The notes beneath the pieces are model-generated. The model searched no databases and had not been told where the DNA came from. It saw only the letters and a program-made list of their open reading frames with translations. A stretch of DNA of 64,000 bases, taken from contig CAZYHC010000013.1 in NCBI GenBank assembly GCA_964646625.1, positions 38,239 through 102,238 of the forward strand. The letters are read 5' to 3'. The stretch is from DAOULT01 sp964646625 (lineage in GTDB: Bacteria > Chloroflexota > Anaerolineae > CAZYHC01). The position numbers and the translations under genes are program-made. Shown here one piece after another: positions 16,645 to 24,840 of this stretch (within the stretch, counting starts at the first letter, position 1; each line of letters starts with the position of its first letter).

Positions 16645-18457
16645 GATACGCCTCCAATACCTTTGAATTGGCCTGGATCTCTGCCGGAGTGCCCTCTGCG
16701 ATTTTTTGTCCAGAATCGAGCACGATGATGGGGTTGCAGTACTTCATGATGACGCCCATGTCGTGCTCTATGATCATGAAAGTCTTGCCCTGTTTATTCA
16801 GGGCTACGATTAAGTCCATGAGCCTTTCGAGGAGAACGGGGTTTACGCCCGCCGCAGGCTCGTCCAGGAGCACCACGTCTGGATCGGAGATGATGACCGA
16901 AACGAATTCCAGGAGTTTCTGCTGACCATACGACAGATTCTTCGCTTGCTCCTCTTTTAGATGGGCGATGCCCACGAACTCCAGAAGTTCCATCGCCTGC
17001 TTCACCTCAGCCTTCTCGTGCCGCGGGTGCAGCAGTCCCAGTCCGCTCCGGGCGCTGATCGAGGCCACCAGGTTGTCCAGAACTGAGAGGTCGCCGAACA
17101 CCCGCGTCTCCTGGAAGGAACGGGCGATCTTTAAGGCTTTGATCTGATGGGGCTTTCGACCGACCAGATCGAGCCCCTCATAGCGGATAGCTCCACGGTC
17201 CGGGCGATAGAACCCGGTGATGACGTTCAAGGCCGTGCTCTTACCCGACCCGTTCGGTCCGATGAGCCCCGTGATGGCCCCCTCTACTATCGAGAAGCTA
17301 CAGCTATCCAAAGCGGTTACTCCCCCGAAGGTCTTGGTGACCTCTTGCAGGGAAAGAACGGGTTCAGGTGGGGTCTGGGCTGATGAGCGGTGTTTCGATG
17401 AACGGTGTTTCAAAGAAGCTGGGGCTTCCCCATGAGGCACCTCCGCTTCACTTCTAAGAGACAGCTCGGGAGCGGGGCTGCCGTCGAGGCCTTCTACCCT
17501 CAGGGGTACTTTCTTGAGAAGAGATATGAGTCCACCGGGCAGGAAAATGGTCACCACGATTAGGATCACTCCGAACAGAAAGACGTGCAGTTCAGAGGCG
17601 ATGAAGATGTTGAGGATTTGAGCTAAAGGGATGAGGATCACGGTGCCCAGCACCGGGCCCCATACTGCCCCTCTCCCTCCAAACAGGGTAAAAAGCAGGA
17701 TATTGATGCTGATAAGGAAGTTAAAAGTGCTCTCCGGACTGATGTAGGTTACGTAATACGCGTGCAACCCTCCAGCTACCCCGGGGAAGAAGGCCCCAAT
17801 GATAAAGGCCAGGCTCTTGTATAAAGTAGTGTCGATGCCCACCGCTTCGGCCTTGTCCTCGTCCTCGCGGATCACCTCCAAGCCCAACCCGAATTTGGAA
17901 TGCTTGATGACGTGGCTGGCCAGAACCGCTCCCGCGGCCGCCACCAGCATGGCGTAGTAAAAGGGCACCTTCAATATGGAAACGTCCCAGGGAGGCAGGG
18001 GGAGCATAAGGCCCCTCCCGCCCCCGGTTAAGCCCGGAACGTTGGTAATGACCAGTTGTCCCACCAGGCTCATGGCCAGGGTTAGAATGCCAAAGTAGGC
18101 CCCCCGCGTCTTCAGGCTTGGCAGAGCGATGAAAGCTACCACGATGGCCATGAGTCCGGCCAGGAGCGCGGTCAGAAAAGGCGACCACCCAAATCGGACT
18201 AACAGGATGGCTGTCGTATAGGAGCCTATGGCGAAAAAAACGACGTGGCCGAACGAGGCGTAGCCGGCATAACCCCCGATGATGTTCCAGCTACAGGTAA
18301 GGGCGATGTACATGAGTATGAGAATGAAGATGTGCTGGAAGTAGGGAGTGCGAACCAGCAGGGGGAAGGCGCAAAGGAGGGTTCCCGCCACCACGTACAG
18401 CCAGACCAGACGCCCTGAGTGTTCCCTTGAGGAGATTTCCCTTTCCCTGGAGTTCAT
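16634..18457 (-). CDS. LivM-LivG fusion: permease joined to ABC ATPase
   Basis: 607 residues in one frame. Residues about 15-325 are a LivM permease with about nine hydrophobic segments and the EDEDKAEAVGI coupling-loop block. A polar linker follows (about 330-370, with a small internal repeat KHRSSKHRSS). Residues about 370-605 are a complete LivG ATPase (Walker A GPNGSGKST, signature LSYGQQ, Walker B VVLLDEPAAGVNP). The two are normally separate genes; no stop, frameshift or internal start interrupts the join. It is 4 nt downstream of livH and overlaps livF by 11 nt. Confidence 0.92.
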   Translation of the reverse strand: MNSREREISSREHSGRLVWLYVVAGTLLCAFPLLVRTPYFQHIFILILMYIALTCSWNIIGGYAGYASFGHVVFFAIGSYTTAILLVRFGWSPFLTALLAGLMAIVVAFIALPSLKTRGAYFGILTLAMSLVGQLVITNVPGLTGGGRGLMLPLPPWDVSILKVPFYYAMLVAAAGAVLASHVIKHSKFGLGLEVIREDEDKAEAVGIDTTLYKSLAFIIGAFFPGVAGGLHAYYVTYISPESTFNFLISINILLFTLFGGRGAVWGPVLGTVILIPLAQILNIFIASELHVFLFGVILIVVTIFLPGGLISLLKKVPLRVEGLDGSPAPELSLRSEAEVPHGEAPASLKHRSSKHRSSAQTPPEPVLSLQEVTKTFGGVTALDSCSFSIVEGAITGLIGPNGSGKSTALNVITGFYRPDRGAIRYEGLDLVGRKPHQIKALKIARSFQETRVFGDLSVLDNLVASISARSGLGLLHPRHEKAEVKQAMELLEFVGIAHLKEEQAKNLSYGQQKLLEFVSVIISDPDVVLLDEPAAGVNPVLLERLMDLIVALNKQGKTFMIIEHDMGVIMKYCNPIIVLDSGQKIAEGTPAEIQANSKVLEAYLGE

Positions 18458-18461
18458 GGCT

Positions 18462-19340
18462 TTACGAGCGCCCCCCTATTCTCAAGCCCATCAGGCCGCT
18501 CGGCCTGAGGAGCAGAACGATGACGATCGTGAGGAACCCTATTAACGGAGACCAGGTAACGCCGAGGTATAAGGCCACGAAGCTCTCAGCGATGGCTACC
18601 AGGTACGAGCCCAGGAAAGCCCCTACTACGCTGCCCAGTCCGCCAAGCACCACGACGGCGAACAGCCGGGCGGTCCAGTTGAGGTGTACGGCGGGATAGA
18701 AGGCGTATACTACCCCCAGAAGAGTACCGCCCACCGCTGCGGCGGCGGTAGCGATGCCGAAGGCCACGGTGCAGACGTGTTCTACGTCTATTCCCATGTA
18801 CATGGCCGCCTCTCGGTCCTGCGTAACGGCCCTGATCGCCTTTCCCGTCCTGGTCCGTTCCAGGAATCCTCTGAGCAGAATGAGCATGATGATGGCCAGG
18901 GCCACGGCGATCAAACGCGCATAACTGAGCCTGATGGGCCCCAATACCAGGGTGTTCGTCGAATAACTGGTGGTGATGGATTTGAACCTGGTCGTCCATA
19001 ACAGGATGATAATCACCTCCAGGGCTATCCCGAACCCAAAGGTGACGAGCAGGCTGGAATACTCAGATTCTCTCCCCAGCTTGCCCAGCAGCAGACCTTT
19101 GTAGATCAGGCATCCCAGGACAAAAAAGAGGGGAATGCTTACCCCCAGGCTGAGAAAAGGGTCCAAGCCCAGGGATTGGAAGAGTTGATAGGTGACGTAG
19201 GCGGCCAGGACAGCCAACACCCCATGGGCGAAATTGACAACTCTCATCACTCCATAGACCAGCGATAGCCCAAAAGCCATCACCGCGTAAATGGAGCCGA
19301 GGACTATCCCACAGACCAGTCCTTGAATGACAAGATTCAT
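18462..19340 (-). CDS. livH: Branched-chain amino acid-type ABC permease
   Basis: 292 residues from ATG 19340, which has CAGGAG seven bases upstream and starts directly at the first membrane segment; a longer frame to 19406 has no such site. LivH family features: GLSLVYGVMRVVNFAHG (about residue 25) and QDREAAMYMGID in the EAA-like coupling loop. About eight membrane segments. It follows the binding-protein gene after a 141-bp gap containing a hairpin and is followed by the LivM-LivG fusion with almost no gap. Confidence 0.92.
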   Translation of the reverse strand: MNLVIQGLVCGIVLGSIYAVMAFGLSLVYGVMRVVNFAHGVLAVLAAYVTYQLFQSLGLDPFLSLGVSIPLFFVLGCLIYKGLLLGKLGRESEYSSLLVTFGFGIALEVIIILLWTTRFKSITTSYSTNTLVLGPIRLSYARLIAVALAIIMLILLRGFLERTRTGKAIRAVTQDREAAMYMGIDVEHVCTVAFGIATAAAAVGGTLLGVVYAFYPAVHLNWTARLFAVVVLGGLGSVVGAFLGSYLVAIAESFVALYLGVTWSPLIGFLTIVIVLLLRPSGLMGLRIGGRS

Positions 19341-19429
19341 TTCATTCTCCTGGAGTTCTCTCTTGCTGGGCTGATCTCTAAAAACTTCCGCTGGAGACCC
19401 GGCCACAGCGCAGCGGGTAGTTTAACGCA

Positions 19430-19466
19430 AGGAGGACAAGGGTCTTCCGAACGACCTTGCCCTCCT
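19430..19466 (-). promoter_or_regulatory. Intercistronic hairpin between livJ and livH
   Basis: On the minus strand AGGAGGGCAAGGTC pairs with GACCCTTGTCCTCCT (one bulge, one mismatch) around an 8-nt loop, starting 15 bp after the binding-protein stop. No T tract follows, so it is more likely an mRNA-stabilising or attenuating element giving excess binding protein over permease than a full terminator. Confidence 0.6.
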
Positions 19467-19481
19467 CGCAGTTGATTCTTG

Positions 19482-20687
19482 CTACCTCTCACTCCACGCG
19501 GGGAAGGGGTATACTGGATCCGCGGTAGCTGACTCCGGCGGCCAGACAATTTCCATTTCCCCGCCGAGCCATTGGACGCCTATGAGCGCCGGCTCAGGCT
19601 TGCCCGTTTCGTCCCAGGAGAGAGTGCCAATGACGGTGGGGAACTCGTTGGCCGCCACGTAGTCACGAAGGACGTCGTTGTCCGCACTCTCGGTGGCCTC
19701 GATAGCTGCCTGGAGTATCTGGGCCGCAGCGTAGCCCCCGGCGGCATGGTAGTCGGGAGGTCGATCCCACATTTCCTCATAGGCCGCTACAAACTCCTGC
19801 AAGCCAGGGGTGGCGGCCTTGGGGGAGAACATGGTGCTCCCCCAGACGTACTCGCCGTCATCCTCCAGCGAGTCGCGCCAATCGCTCATGGCTGGCCCCA
19901 CCGTGAACCATAGCAGCTTGGGGTTGTAGTCCATTTCTTTGATGGCGCGGGTGGCCATGACTCCCTCGGGCAGGAAGAGCTGCCCCAGCAGGACCTCAGC
20001 TCCGCTTTCCTTGACCTTGGAGATGGTGGGAATGAGATCGGTGACCCCCTTTGGTATTCTCTCTTCGTAGACGATGGGGATACCTATCTCCTCAGCCATC
20101 TCTCTGGTGCCTTCCGCCTCCGCTATCATGGGCAGGTCGTCTAAGTATATCTGAGCTATGGACGCTGGCCTCTCCTCTTCTGGCAAGGATTCAATGAAAT
20201 AGAGGGGCACCTTGGGGTGATCCTCAGCCAGGCCAGGAAGGGTCAGGAACATGTACTTGAATCCCCGCTCAAAGAGCGTAGAGGCATTGCCGCCCCCTTC
20301 GAGGAAGAGCATCCCGTATTTCTCGGCCAGGGCGCTGGTGGGCTCGACGATGCCGCTGGTATAAGGCCCCAGCAGCAGGTCCACCTTGTCCACCGTGATG
20401 AGCTTCTCGTAGAGGCTGAGCCCCGTGTCAGGATCGCTGGTATCGTCGTATATAATGAGCTCCACGGGCCTATCCAGCAGTCCCCCCTGCTCGTTGACCT
20501 GTATCTCCCACAGCCTGTAGGCCTCCTCGTAGTACTTCCCGCTCTCGGCGTACTTGCCCGTGAGGGCCACGGTACATCCGATCTTCAAGGGCTCTTCCGC
20601 CGATACGGATGTGGGGATAGGCCCCCAACTGCTTCCCAGCGTGACCAACATAACCACAGCAAGTGTTAGAACTAAAAGCCTTCTCAT
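19482..20687 (-). CDS. livJ: Periplasmic/lipid-free amino-acid-type binding protein of the Liv importer
   Basis: 401 residues with a signal peptide (MRRLLVLTLAVVMLVTLGSS, cleavage near residue 30) and the Peripla_BP_6 fold, type I; the ligand-binding block KIGCTVALTGKYAESGKYY follows directly. No lipobox Cys is seen. The family binds leucine-like amino acids, amides, urea and aromatic compounds; the precise ligand cannot be read. A GGGAGGAGAG Shine-Dalgarno precedes the ATG. First structural gene after iclR. Confidence 0.88.
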   Translation of the reverse strand: MRRLLVLTLAVVMLVTLGSSWGPIPTSVSAEEPLKIGCTVALTGKYAESGKYYEEAYRLWEIQVNEQGGLLDRPVELIIYDDTSDPDTGLSLYEKLITVDKVDLLLGPYTSGIVEPTSALAEKYGMLFLEGGGNASTLFERGFKYMFLTLPGLAEDHPKVPLYFIESLPEEERPASIAQIYLDDLPMIAEAEGTREMAEEIGIPIVYEERIPKGVTDLIPTISKVKESGAEVLLGQLFLPEGVMATRAIKEMDYNPKLLWFTVGPAMSDWRDSLEDDGEYVWGSTMFSPKAATPGLQEFVAAYEEMWDRPPDYHAAGGYAAAQILQAAIEATESADNDVLRDYVAANEFPTVIGTLSWDETGKPEPALIGVQWLGGEMEIVWPPESATADPVYPFPAWSER

Positions 20688-20777
20688 TTCTCTCCTCCCT
20701 TCTCTAAAATCGTGAACTGTGCGCCAACTTACAACTGTGTTCTGTTATGATAAATTCGTCTTATTGGCCTCCTTTCT

Positions 20778-20797
20778 ACCAGAGGTGCCCCTCTGGT
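20778..20797 (-). other. Inverted repeat between iclR and livJ
   Basis: ACCAGAGG and CCTCTGGT form an 8-bp perfect stem with a 4-nt loop, without a T run. Downstream, AACTGTG occurs twice with an 18-bp period (about 20714-20738). Either could be an IclR-family binding site or an attenuator controlling read-through from iclR into livJ; neither can be assigned from sequence alone. Confidence 0.4.
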
Positions 20798-20864
20798 GGG
20801 GGGCTCCCACACCGTGAGGTCTCGGCCCCCGTCTTGCTTTGGCAGGGCCAGCACCAATGTGGCC

Positions 20865-21671
20865 TCAAAGTGTGCCGCTGGAACTGGAAAAGGATGTTGT
20901 GTCGGGGATCATGCTGACGGAAAGCTGTTTGGTGATGGCGGTGGCGGTGGCTTTCACTGCCAGCACGGCCTGCGCTGATTGCTCCCTGGTCATGAGGCGG
21001 CTGGGATAGGCCAGACTGATGGCCGCAATCGTGGCGTCCACACGCCTGATGGGCGCGGCGATGGCCTCAAGGCCCAGGGTGCTTTCCTCCCTGTTGAATG
21101 CTATGCCTGCTTTTTTCACCGCTTGAAGCTGTTGTTTCAATTGTTCAGCAGAAGTGATAGTGTTAAGCGTAACGGGGGGTAGTCCAGTAGCGCGGATGTA
21201 CTCATCCACCTGCGTTTCCGGCAGGGCGGCCAGCAACACTTTGCCTGCGGCGGTGGAGTGAGGCATCCAACGATCCCCGACTTGAGAACCGACTCTGACA
21301 AGGTACGATCCCTCCTGGCTGCTGATAACCAGGAGCTCCCCACCGCTGAGAACGGATAGGTGCACGGTATGGCCTGTGTCGCGGGCCAACTGCTGCATAT
21401 AGGGCCTCGCCACATCGCTCAGCAGATTACGGCCCACGAACGCTTTGCTGAGCTCAAATACCATGGGCCCCAGGTGATACTTGCGCGTGACCGGGTTCTG
21501 TTCCAGGAAGCCCTCTTCCTCAAGAGTGATCATCAGCCGATGGACGGTACTCTTGGGCAGGCCAAAGGCCCGTGCGACCTCAGTCACCGCTTTCTCGTGC
21601 TCTCGCTCCTGGAAGGATTTGAGGATAGCCAGAGCTCTTCTGACCGACTGTACAGTAGGAGTTCTTACCAT
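20865..21671 (-). CDS. IclR-family transcriptional regulator
   Basis: 268 residues. N-terminal winged HTH (about 8-70; SVRRALAILKSF, GLPKSTVHRLMITLEEEGFL) and C-terminal IclR effector-binding domain (about 85-255; MQQLARDTGHTVHLSVLSGG). Length and layout are typical. The gene is codirectional with and directly upstream of the importer and catabolic genes, so it is the likely substrate-sensing regulator of the whole run. It has a perfect consensus promoter at 21813-21841. Confidence 0.93.
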   Translation of the reverse strand: MVRTPTVQSVRRALAILKSFQEREHEKAVTEVARAFGLPKSTVHRLMITLEEEGFLEQNPVTRKYHLGPMVFELSKAFVGRNLLSDVARPYMQQLARDTGHTVHLSVLSGGELLVISSQEGSYLVRVGSQVGDRWMPHSTAAGKVLLAALPETQVDEYIRATGLPPVTLNTITSAEQLKQQLQAVKKAGIAFNREESTLGLEAIAAPIRRVDATIAAISLAYPSRLMTREQSAQAVLAVKATATAITKQLSVSMIPDTTSFSSSSGTL

Positions 21672-21812
21672 TGGCCCGATCTTGGTACGGGGCCTGAGGG
21701 CTTGAGCGATTATGAGGCATCATTTCAGCCCTCAGCGCCCCACGGCAGGTGTTTTCCAACAGGCTCTCAGGTGGCCTGTGCCGTCTATTAATGCGAGATA
21801 GCGTCTCATTTT

Positions 21813-21841
21813 ATTATACCACAGCTCCCCCCTGGTGTCAA
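21813..21841 (-). promoter_or_regulatory. Consensus promoter of iclR and probably the catabolic operon
   Basis: On the minus strand TTGACA (21841-21836) and TATAAT (21818-21813) are 17 bp apart. The intergenic stretch 21672-21985 otherwise holds a GAGA-TAGCG-TCTC inverted repeat at about 21795-21807, just downstream of the -10, which could be an autoregulatory site, and the divergent promoter at 21915-21942; I see no gene in it. Confidence 0.8.
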
Positions 21842-21914
21842 TCCGCAAAAATGAGTGGGTGTAGGTCAGAAGGGGGGTGAGTTCCGGCCAGCCTGTGGCC
21901 CGATCGGGCTTTGC

Positions 21915-21942
21915 TTGCGCAATTCGCGTTTTCGAGTATAAT
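21915..21942 (+). promoter_or_regulatory. Promoter of the methyltransferase gene
   Basis: TTGCGC (21915-21920) and TATAAT (21937-21942) with 16-bp spacing lie 44 bp upstream of the start codon. Confidence 0.6.
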
Positions 21943-21985
21943 GGTTGTGGAGGAGTGTTGATACATTTTGTGAACGTTGGTATTA

Positions 21986-22753
21986 ATGACCACAGAACGA
22001 CAAAATTGTGTACGTTGTGAAGATAAGCACTGGTGGTTCGCCAGCCGCACACGGGCTCTTCTGAACGTGCTGGATCGCTGTCTGCCACACCGTGCTCTGG
22101 AGGTGCTGGACGTAGGTTGTGGGGCAGGCAACATGATCCATCACCTGAGCCGCTACGGTCGGGTGATCGGCCTCGACAACAATCCCAGGCCCCTCAAAGT
22201 GGCCCATGAGCGGGGCTATGAGGCCCGTCTGGGGAACGCCGCGGCAATGCCCTTCGAGGATGGCCTGTTTGGGCTGGTGGCTGCGCTGGACGTGGTCGAG
22301 CACTGTCCCGACGATATGGCTATTCTGAGGGAGTGTTACCGGGTCTGTGCCCCAGGTGGGTTTCTGGTAACCACCGTGCCGGCCTTTCAATGGCTGTGGA
22401 GCCACAACGATGAGCTCAACAAACACTATCGGCGCTACACGGCCGGCGAGTTGAAAGATAAGCTAACCGAGGTCGGGTTCCGGCCCCGGCGCACGACTTA
22501 CAACAACTTTTTTATCTTTCCTCTGGCGGCGGCGCTCATTCTGGGACGGCGGGGCCACGAGCCTGAGCTGGCCACTCCCGACACCGACCAGGACGCTTAT
22601 CAGGTCGAGATGGAGCCCTCCCCACCCCTTATAAACGCCCTCCTGACGGTGGGGGGCTGGGTCGAGGCCAGCCTCCTGCGCTGGCTGAATCTGCCCATCG
22701 GAACGTCGCTCATCTGCATCGCGGAGAAGGCTGAACGCCCGGAAAGGTGGTGA
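21986..22753 (+). CDS. Class I SAM-dependent methyltransferase
   Basis: 255 residues from ATG 21986 (an upstream TTG at 21977 is the alternative). SAM motif I LDVGCGAGNMIHHLSRYG (about residues 38-55), motif II GLDNNPRPL and the Methyltransf_11 block AALDVVEHCPDD are intact. The N-terminal segment CVRCEDKHWWFASRTRALL is often seen in methyltransferases of polysaccharide or lipid biosynthesis clusters, but the C-terminal NNFFIFPLAAAL hydrophobic patch suggests membrane association. No pathway genes adjoin it. The next small gene begins 6 bp later and is probably cotranscribed. Confidence 0.82.
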   Translation: MTTERQNCVRCEDKHWWFASRTRALLNVLDRCLPHRALEVLDVGCGAGNMIHHLSRYGRVIGLDNNPRPLKVAHERGYEARLGNAAAMPFEDGLFGLVAALDVVEHCPDDMAILRECYRVCAPGGFLVTTVPAFQWLWSHNDELNKHYRRYTAGELKDKLTEVGFRPRRTTYNNFFIFPLAAALILGRRGHEPELATPDTDQDAYQVEMEPSPPLINALLTVGGWVEASLLRWLNLPIGTSLICIAEKAERPERW

Positions 22754-22759
22754 CCAAAA

Positions 22760-22990
22760 ATGGCAGTGAAGGAAGAAGAGAAAGAATTCGTGTTGGAAGA
22801 TTGGCTGTCCGAGGGGATCAAAGGCTTCAGGACTGCCTGTCGCAAGAGCTTCCTGCCCGAGGAGTTCCGCAGTCACGTCCGCGCCTCTCGGAAGGAAATG
22901 CTCCTGGCTATGCGCAGCCTGATCGATGCGGCCATTGAACACCTGGAGGAACAGCCCAAAAAGAAGGCCACCAAAATCAAAGTGGAGTAA
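22760..22990 (+). CDS. Hypothetical small charged protein
   Basis: 76 residues, highly charged and predicted helical, with a lysine-rich tail (PKKKATKIKVE). It begins 6 bp after the methyltransferase stop, with GGTGG-like bases upstream but no strong Shine-Dalgarno. No family is recognised. It is followed directly by the Roadblock-like remnant. Confidence 0.55.
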   Translation: MAVKEEEKEFVLEDWLSEGIKGFRTACRKSFLPEEFRSHVRASRKEMLLAMRSLIDAAIEHLEEQPKKKATKIKVE

Positions 22991-22995
22991 CCAGG

Positions 22996-23109
22996 TTGAC
23001 GGAAGCACGGAAGATGGGGGAGGCCTTGATCGATATCTGGAATGAGGTGGTGAGCCGTTCACCCGACATCGAGCGGGCCACGGTAGTCAGTCTCGAGGGC
23101 CTCTTCTAA
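22996..23109 (+). pseudogene. Possible truncated Roadblock/LC7-like fragment
   Basis: From TTG 22996 or ATG 23014 a short frame of 31-37 residues ends at TAA 23107. Its sequence (IWNEVVSRSPDIERA then TVVSLEGLF) resembles the first helix and strand of Roadblock/LC7 domains, where VVSxDGL is typical and another ~90 residues should follow. It stops exactly after that motif. It may be a decayed MglB-like gene or chance similarity. Confidence 0.35.
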
Positions 23110-23120
23110 TTCATCTCTCG

Positions 23121-24710
23121 TCAGGGGTGGTGCCCCATCTCCTCCCTGAGCCGTGCGATCTGGGCGGTGGCGAAGTCGGCCTCTTTGCCCTTTCCCCCTG
23201 AAGCTGCCCAGGAGCGGTAAATTTCGTAATCCTCCAGGGCCTCCTGTCGGTAGCCTATTTTTTCGTACAACTCCGCCCGTGCTCTGTACAGCGCGCCGTC
23301 TTCAGGAGCCAATCGCGCCGCCTGGCCGTAGTCAGCGATGGCCTGGGCCGGATTGGTGTCGCTGTATCTCTCCGCCCGCCGCCGATGTCTATCGGCCAGC
23401 GGCATCTTCTGCCAGGGTGGATGTCCTTCCATCCTGGAGGCGGCAATGAAGGCCGCCACCGCAAACACGAAAACCGAGACGACGCAGGCTTCCAGGTTGA
23501 CCCGCAGGGAGGTGAGTGCCCCCGTCTGGGTGAAAACGGCTATCAGATAAGCCAGAAAACAGAAGAAACAACCACAGCCCACCTGGGCCAGGCGCTCCGC
23601 GACGCTCATCCCCGGCAACAGGTCCAGACCACATTCTGTGCAATGCTCGCCGGTAATGAGATTGGTGACCCCGCATTGAGGGCAGGCTATCACCCTGGGA
23701 ATGCCTGGCGGAGACAGCGGCAGGGGGGCGGCTTCTGCCTCAGGCTCAGGAACGGCCGGCCCTGCGGGCACTTCCAGACGCGGCAGCAGCAGGGTCTCCA
23801 CATCGGCTGAGGGCAGGGGCGGGTATTCTTCTTCAAGGGCGATCTGCTCCGCCTCCTCGAAGGGAGCATACTCTTCTTCCAGGACCGTCTCTGGCGCTCT
23901 CAGGATTTCCCCCGCCTCGACCGGCGGCCCTTCTAAGGCGGGCATCGCGGCGATGGTCTCGTCGCGGTGTATGTCCTCCTCGGCCTCCTCCCCCTCGATC
24001 GCATCTTCGGATAGGCTCAGTCCTTCTAAGGCGGGCATCTCTATGGTCGCGGCCCGGTGTATGGGGGGCTGTTCGGCCTCAGCAGGCGTTAGCGGTATAG
24101 ACCTCAGGCGGGAAAGCAGGCGGCTTTCAAATTGGGGTTCAGGTGGTAGCTGTTCTGCGGGTTCGGCGGGTTTCTCGCCCGCTATTTCTTCTTTTGCCTC
24201 GGGCGGCGGTTCTGCTTCCTCTTCTTCTTCCGCCGCTTCAGGCGGGGCAGGGGCGGCTTCTTCCACCAGTTTCCACAGGCGCTCCAGACCTTTACGGGCC
24301 AACTCGTTATCTGGATTGAGGGCCAGCACTTTCTCCAGACAGCGAACCTGTTCTGCTAAATCGTCCACGCACCCACTGAGCCACAACCAGGCCTGTTCGT
24401 CGGCCTCGTTCAGTTCTACCGCCTGGGAGAGAAGCTTGCGGGCTTCTTCTTTGCGCTCCAGTTTAGCGGCGTCTACCCCCTGGTACAGCAGAAGCTTTTC
24501 TTCGGGGGTGGCGGCGTCGATAGGTTCGTAACGGCAGCGGCAGGCCAGCTTGGTACAACCCCTTATCGGGATCTCCGGGGCCTCGGAGGGGCGATATATG
24601 CGACCGTGAAAGTCTTTGCAGTAACGGCAGGCGTCGGGCTGCACCACGATTCTGGCCAGCATGTTATCTCTGGCGAATTGCATCAAAGTGGCTTCGCTAT
24701 ACTTGCTCAT
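23121..24710 (-). CDS. Zinc-ribbon and TPR membrane protein
   Basis: 529 residues. The N-terminus (about 27-62) has a Cys cluster, CRYCKDFHGRIY then CTKLACRCR, resembling the Cys-rich end of phage head-morphogenesis domains. Residues about 75-160 are TPR-like helices (LLSQAVELNEADEQAWLWLSG). A long acidic Glu/Pro/Ala-rich linker covers about 165-330. A zinc ribbon (CPQCG...CTECG) is near 335-360, followed by two membrane segments (about 375-425) and C-terminal TPR repeats. Function unknown; the architecture suits a membrane-anchored scaffold. A promoter lies at 24754-24782. Confidence 0.75.
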   Translation of the reverse strand: MSKYSEATLMQFARDNMLARIVVQPDACRYCKDFHGRIYRPSEAPEIPIRGCTKLACRCRYEPIDAATPEEKLLLYQGVDAAKLERKEEARKLLSQAVELNEADEQAWLWLSGCVDDLAEQVRCLEKVLALNPDNELARKGLERLWKLVEEAAPAPPEAAEEEEEAEPPPEAKEEIAGEKPAEPAEQLPPEPQFESRLLSRLRSIPLTPAEAEQPPIHRAATIEMPALEGLSLSEDAIEGEEAEEDIHRDETIAAMPALEGPPVEAGEILRAPETVLEEEYAPFEEAEQIALEEEYPPLPSADVETLLLPRLEVPAGPAVPEPEAEAAPLPLSPPGIPRVIACPQCGVTNLITGEHCTECGLDLLPGMSVAERLAQVGCGCFFCFLAYLIAVFTQTGALTSLRVNLEACVVSVFVFAVAAFIAASRMEGHPPWQKMPLADRHRRRAERYSDTNPAQAIADYGQAARLAPEDGALYRARAELYEKIGYRQEALEDYEIYRSWAASGGKGKEADFATAQIARLREEMGHHP

Positions 24711-24753
24711 GTTCCTTCCCCCTCACACCGTCCCCCGGCGATATCCTGCCTAT

Positions 24754-24782
24754 ATTCTACCTCATCTTATCCTCTTTGGCAA
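24754..24782 (-). promoter_or_regulatory. Promoter of the zinc-ribbon/TPR gene
   Basis: On the minus strand TTGCCA (24782-24777), 17 bp, then TAGAAT (24759-24754), placed just after the terminator of the preceding unit. Confidence 0.6.
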
Positions 24783-24783
24783 C

Positions 24784-24813
24784 ACAAAAAGGACTGCTCA
24801 CGAGCAGCCCTTT
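24784..24813 (-). terminator. Intrinsic terminator after the MBL hydrolase gene
   Basis: On the minus strand AAAGGGCTGCT pairs with AGCAGTCCTTT (11 bp, one G-U) around loop CGTG, followed by TTTTTG. It lies 28 bp after the stop of the upstream gene. Confidence 0.8.
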
Positions 24814-24840
24814 CAGTCCGATCGTCGCTGGTGGTCTCAT

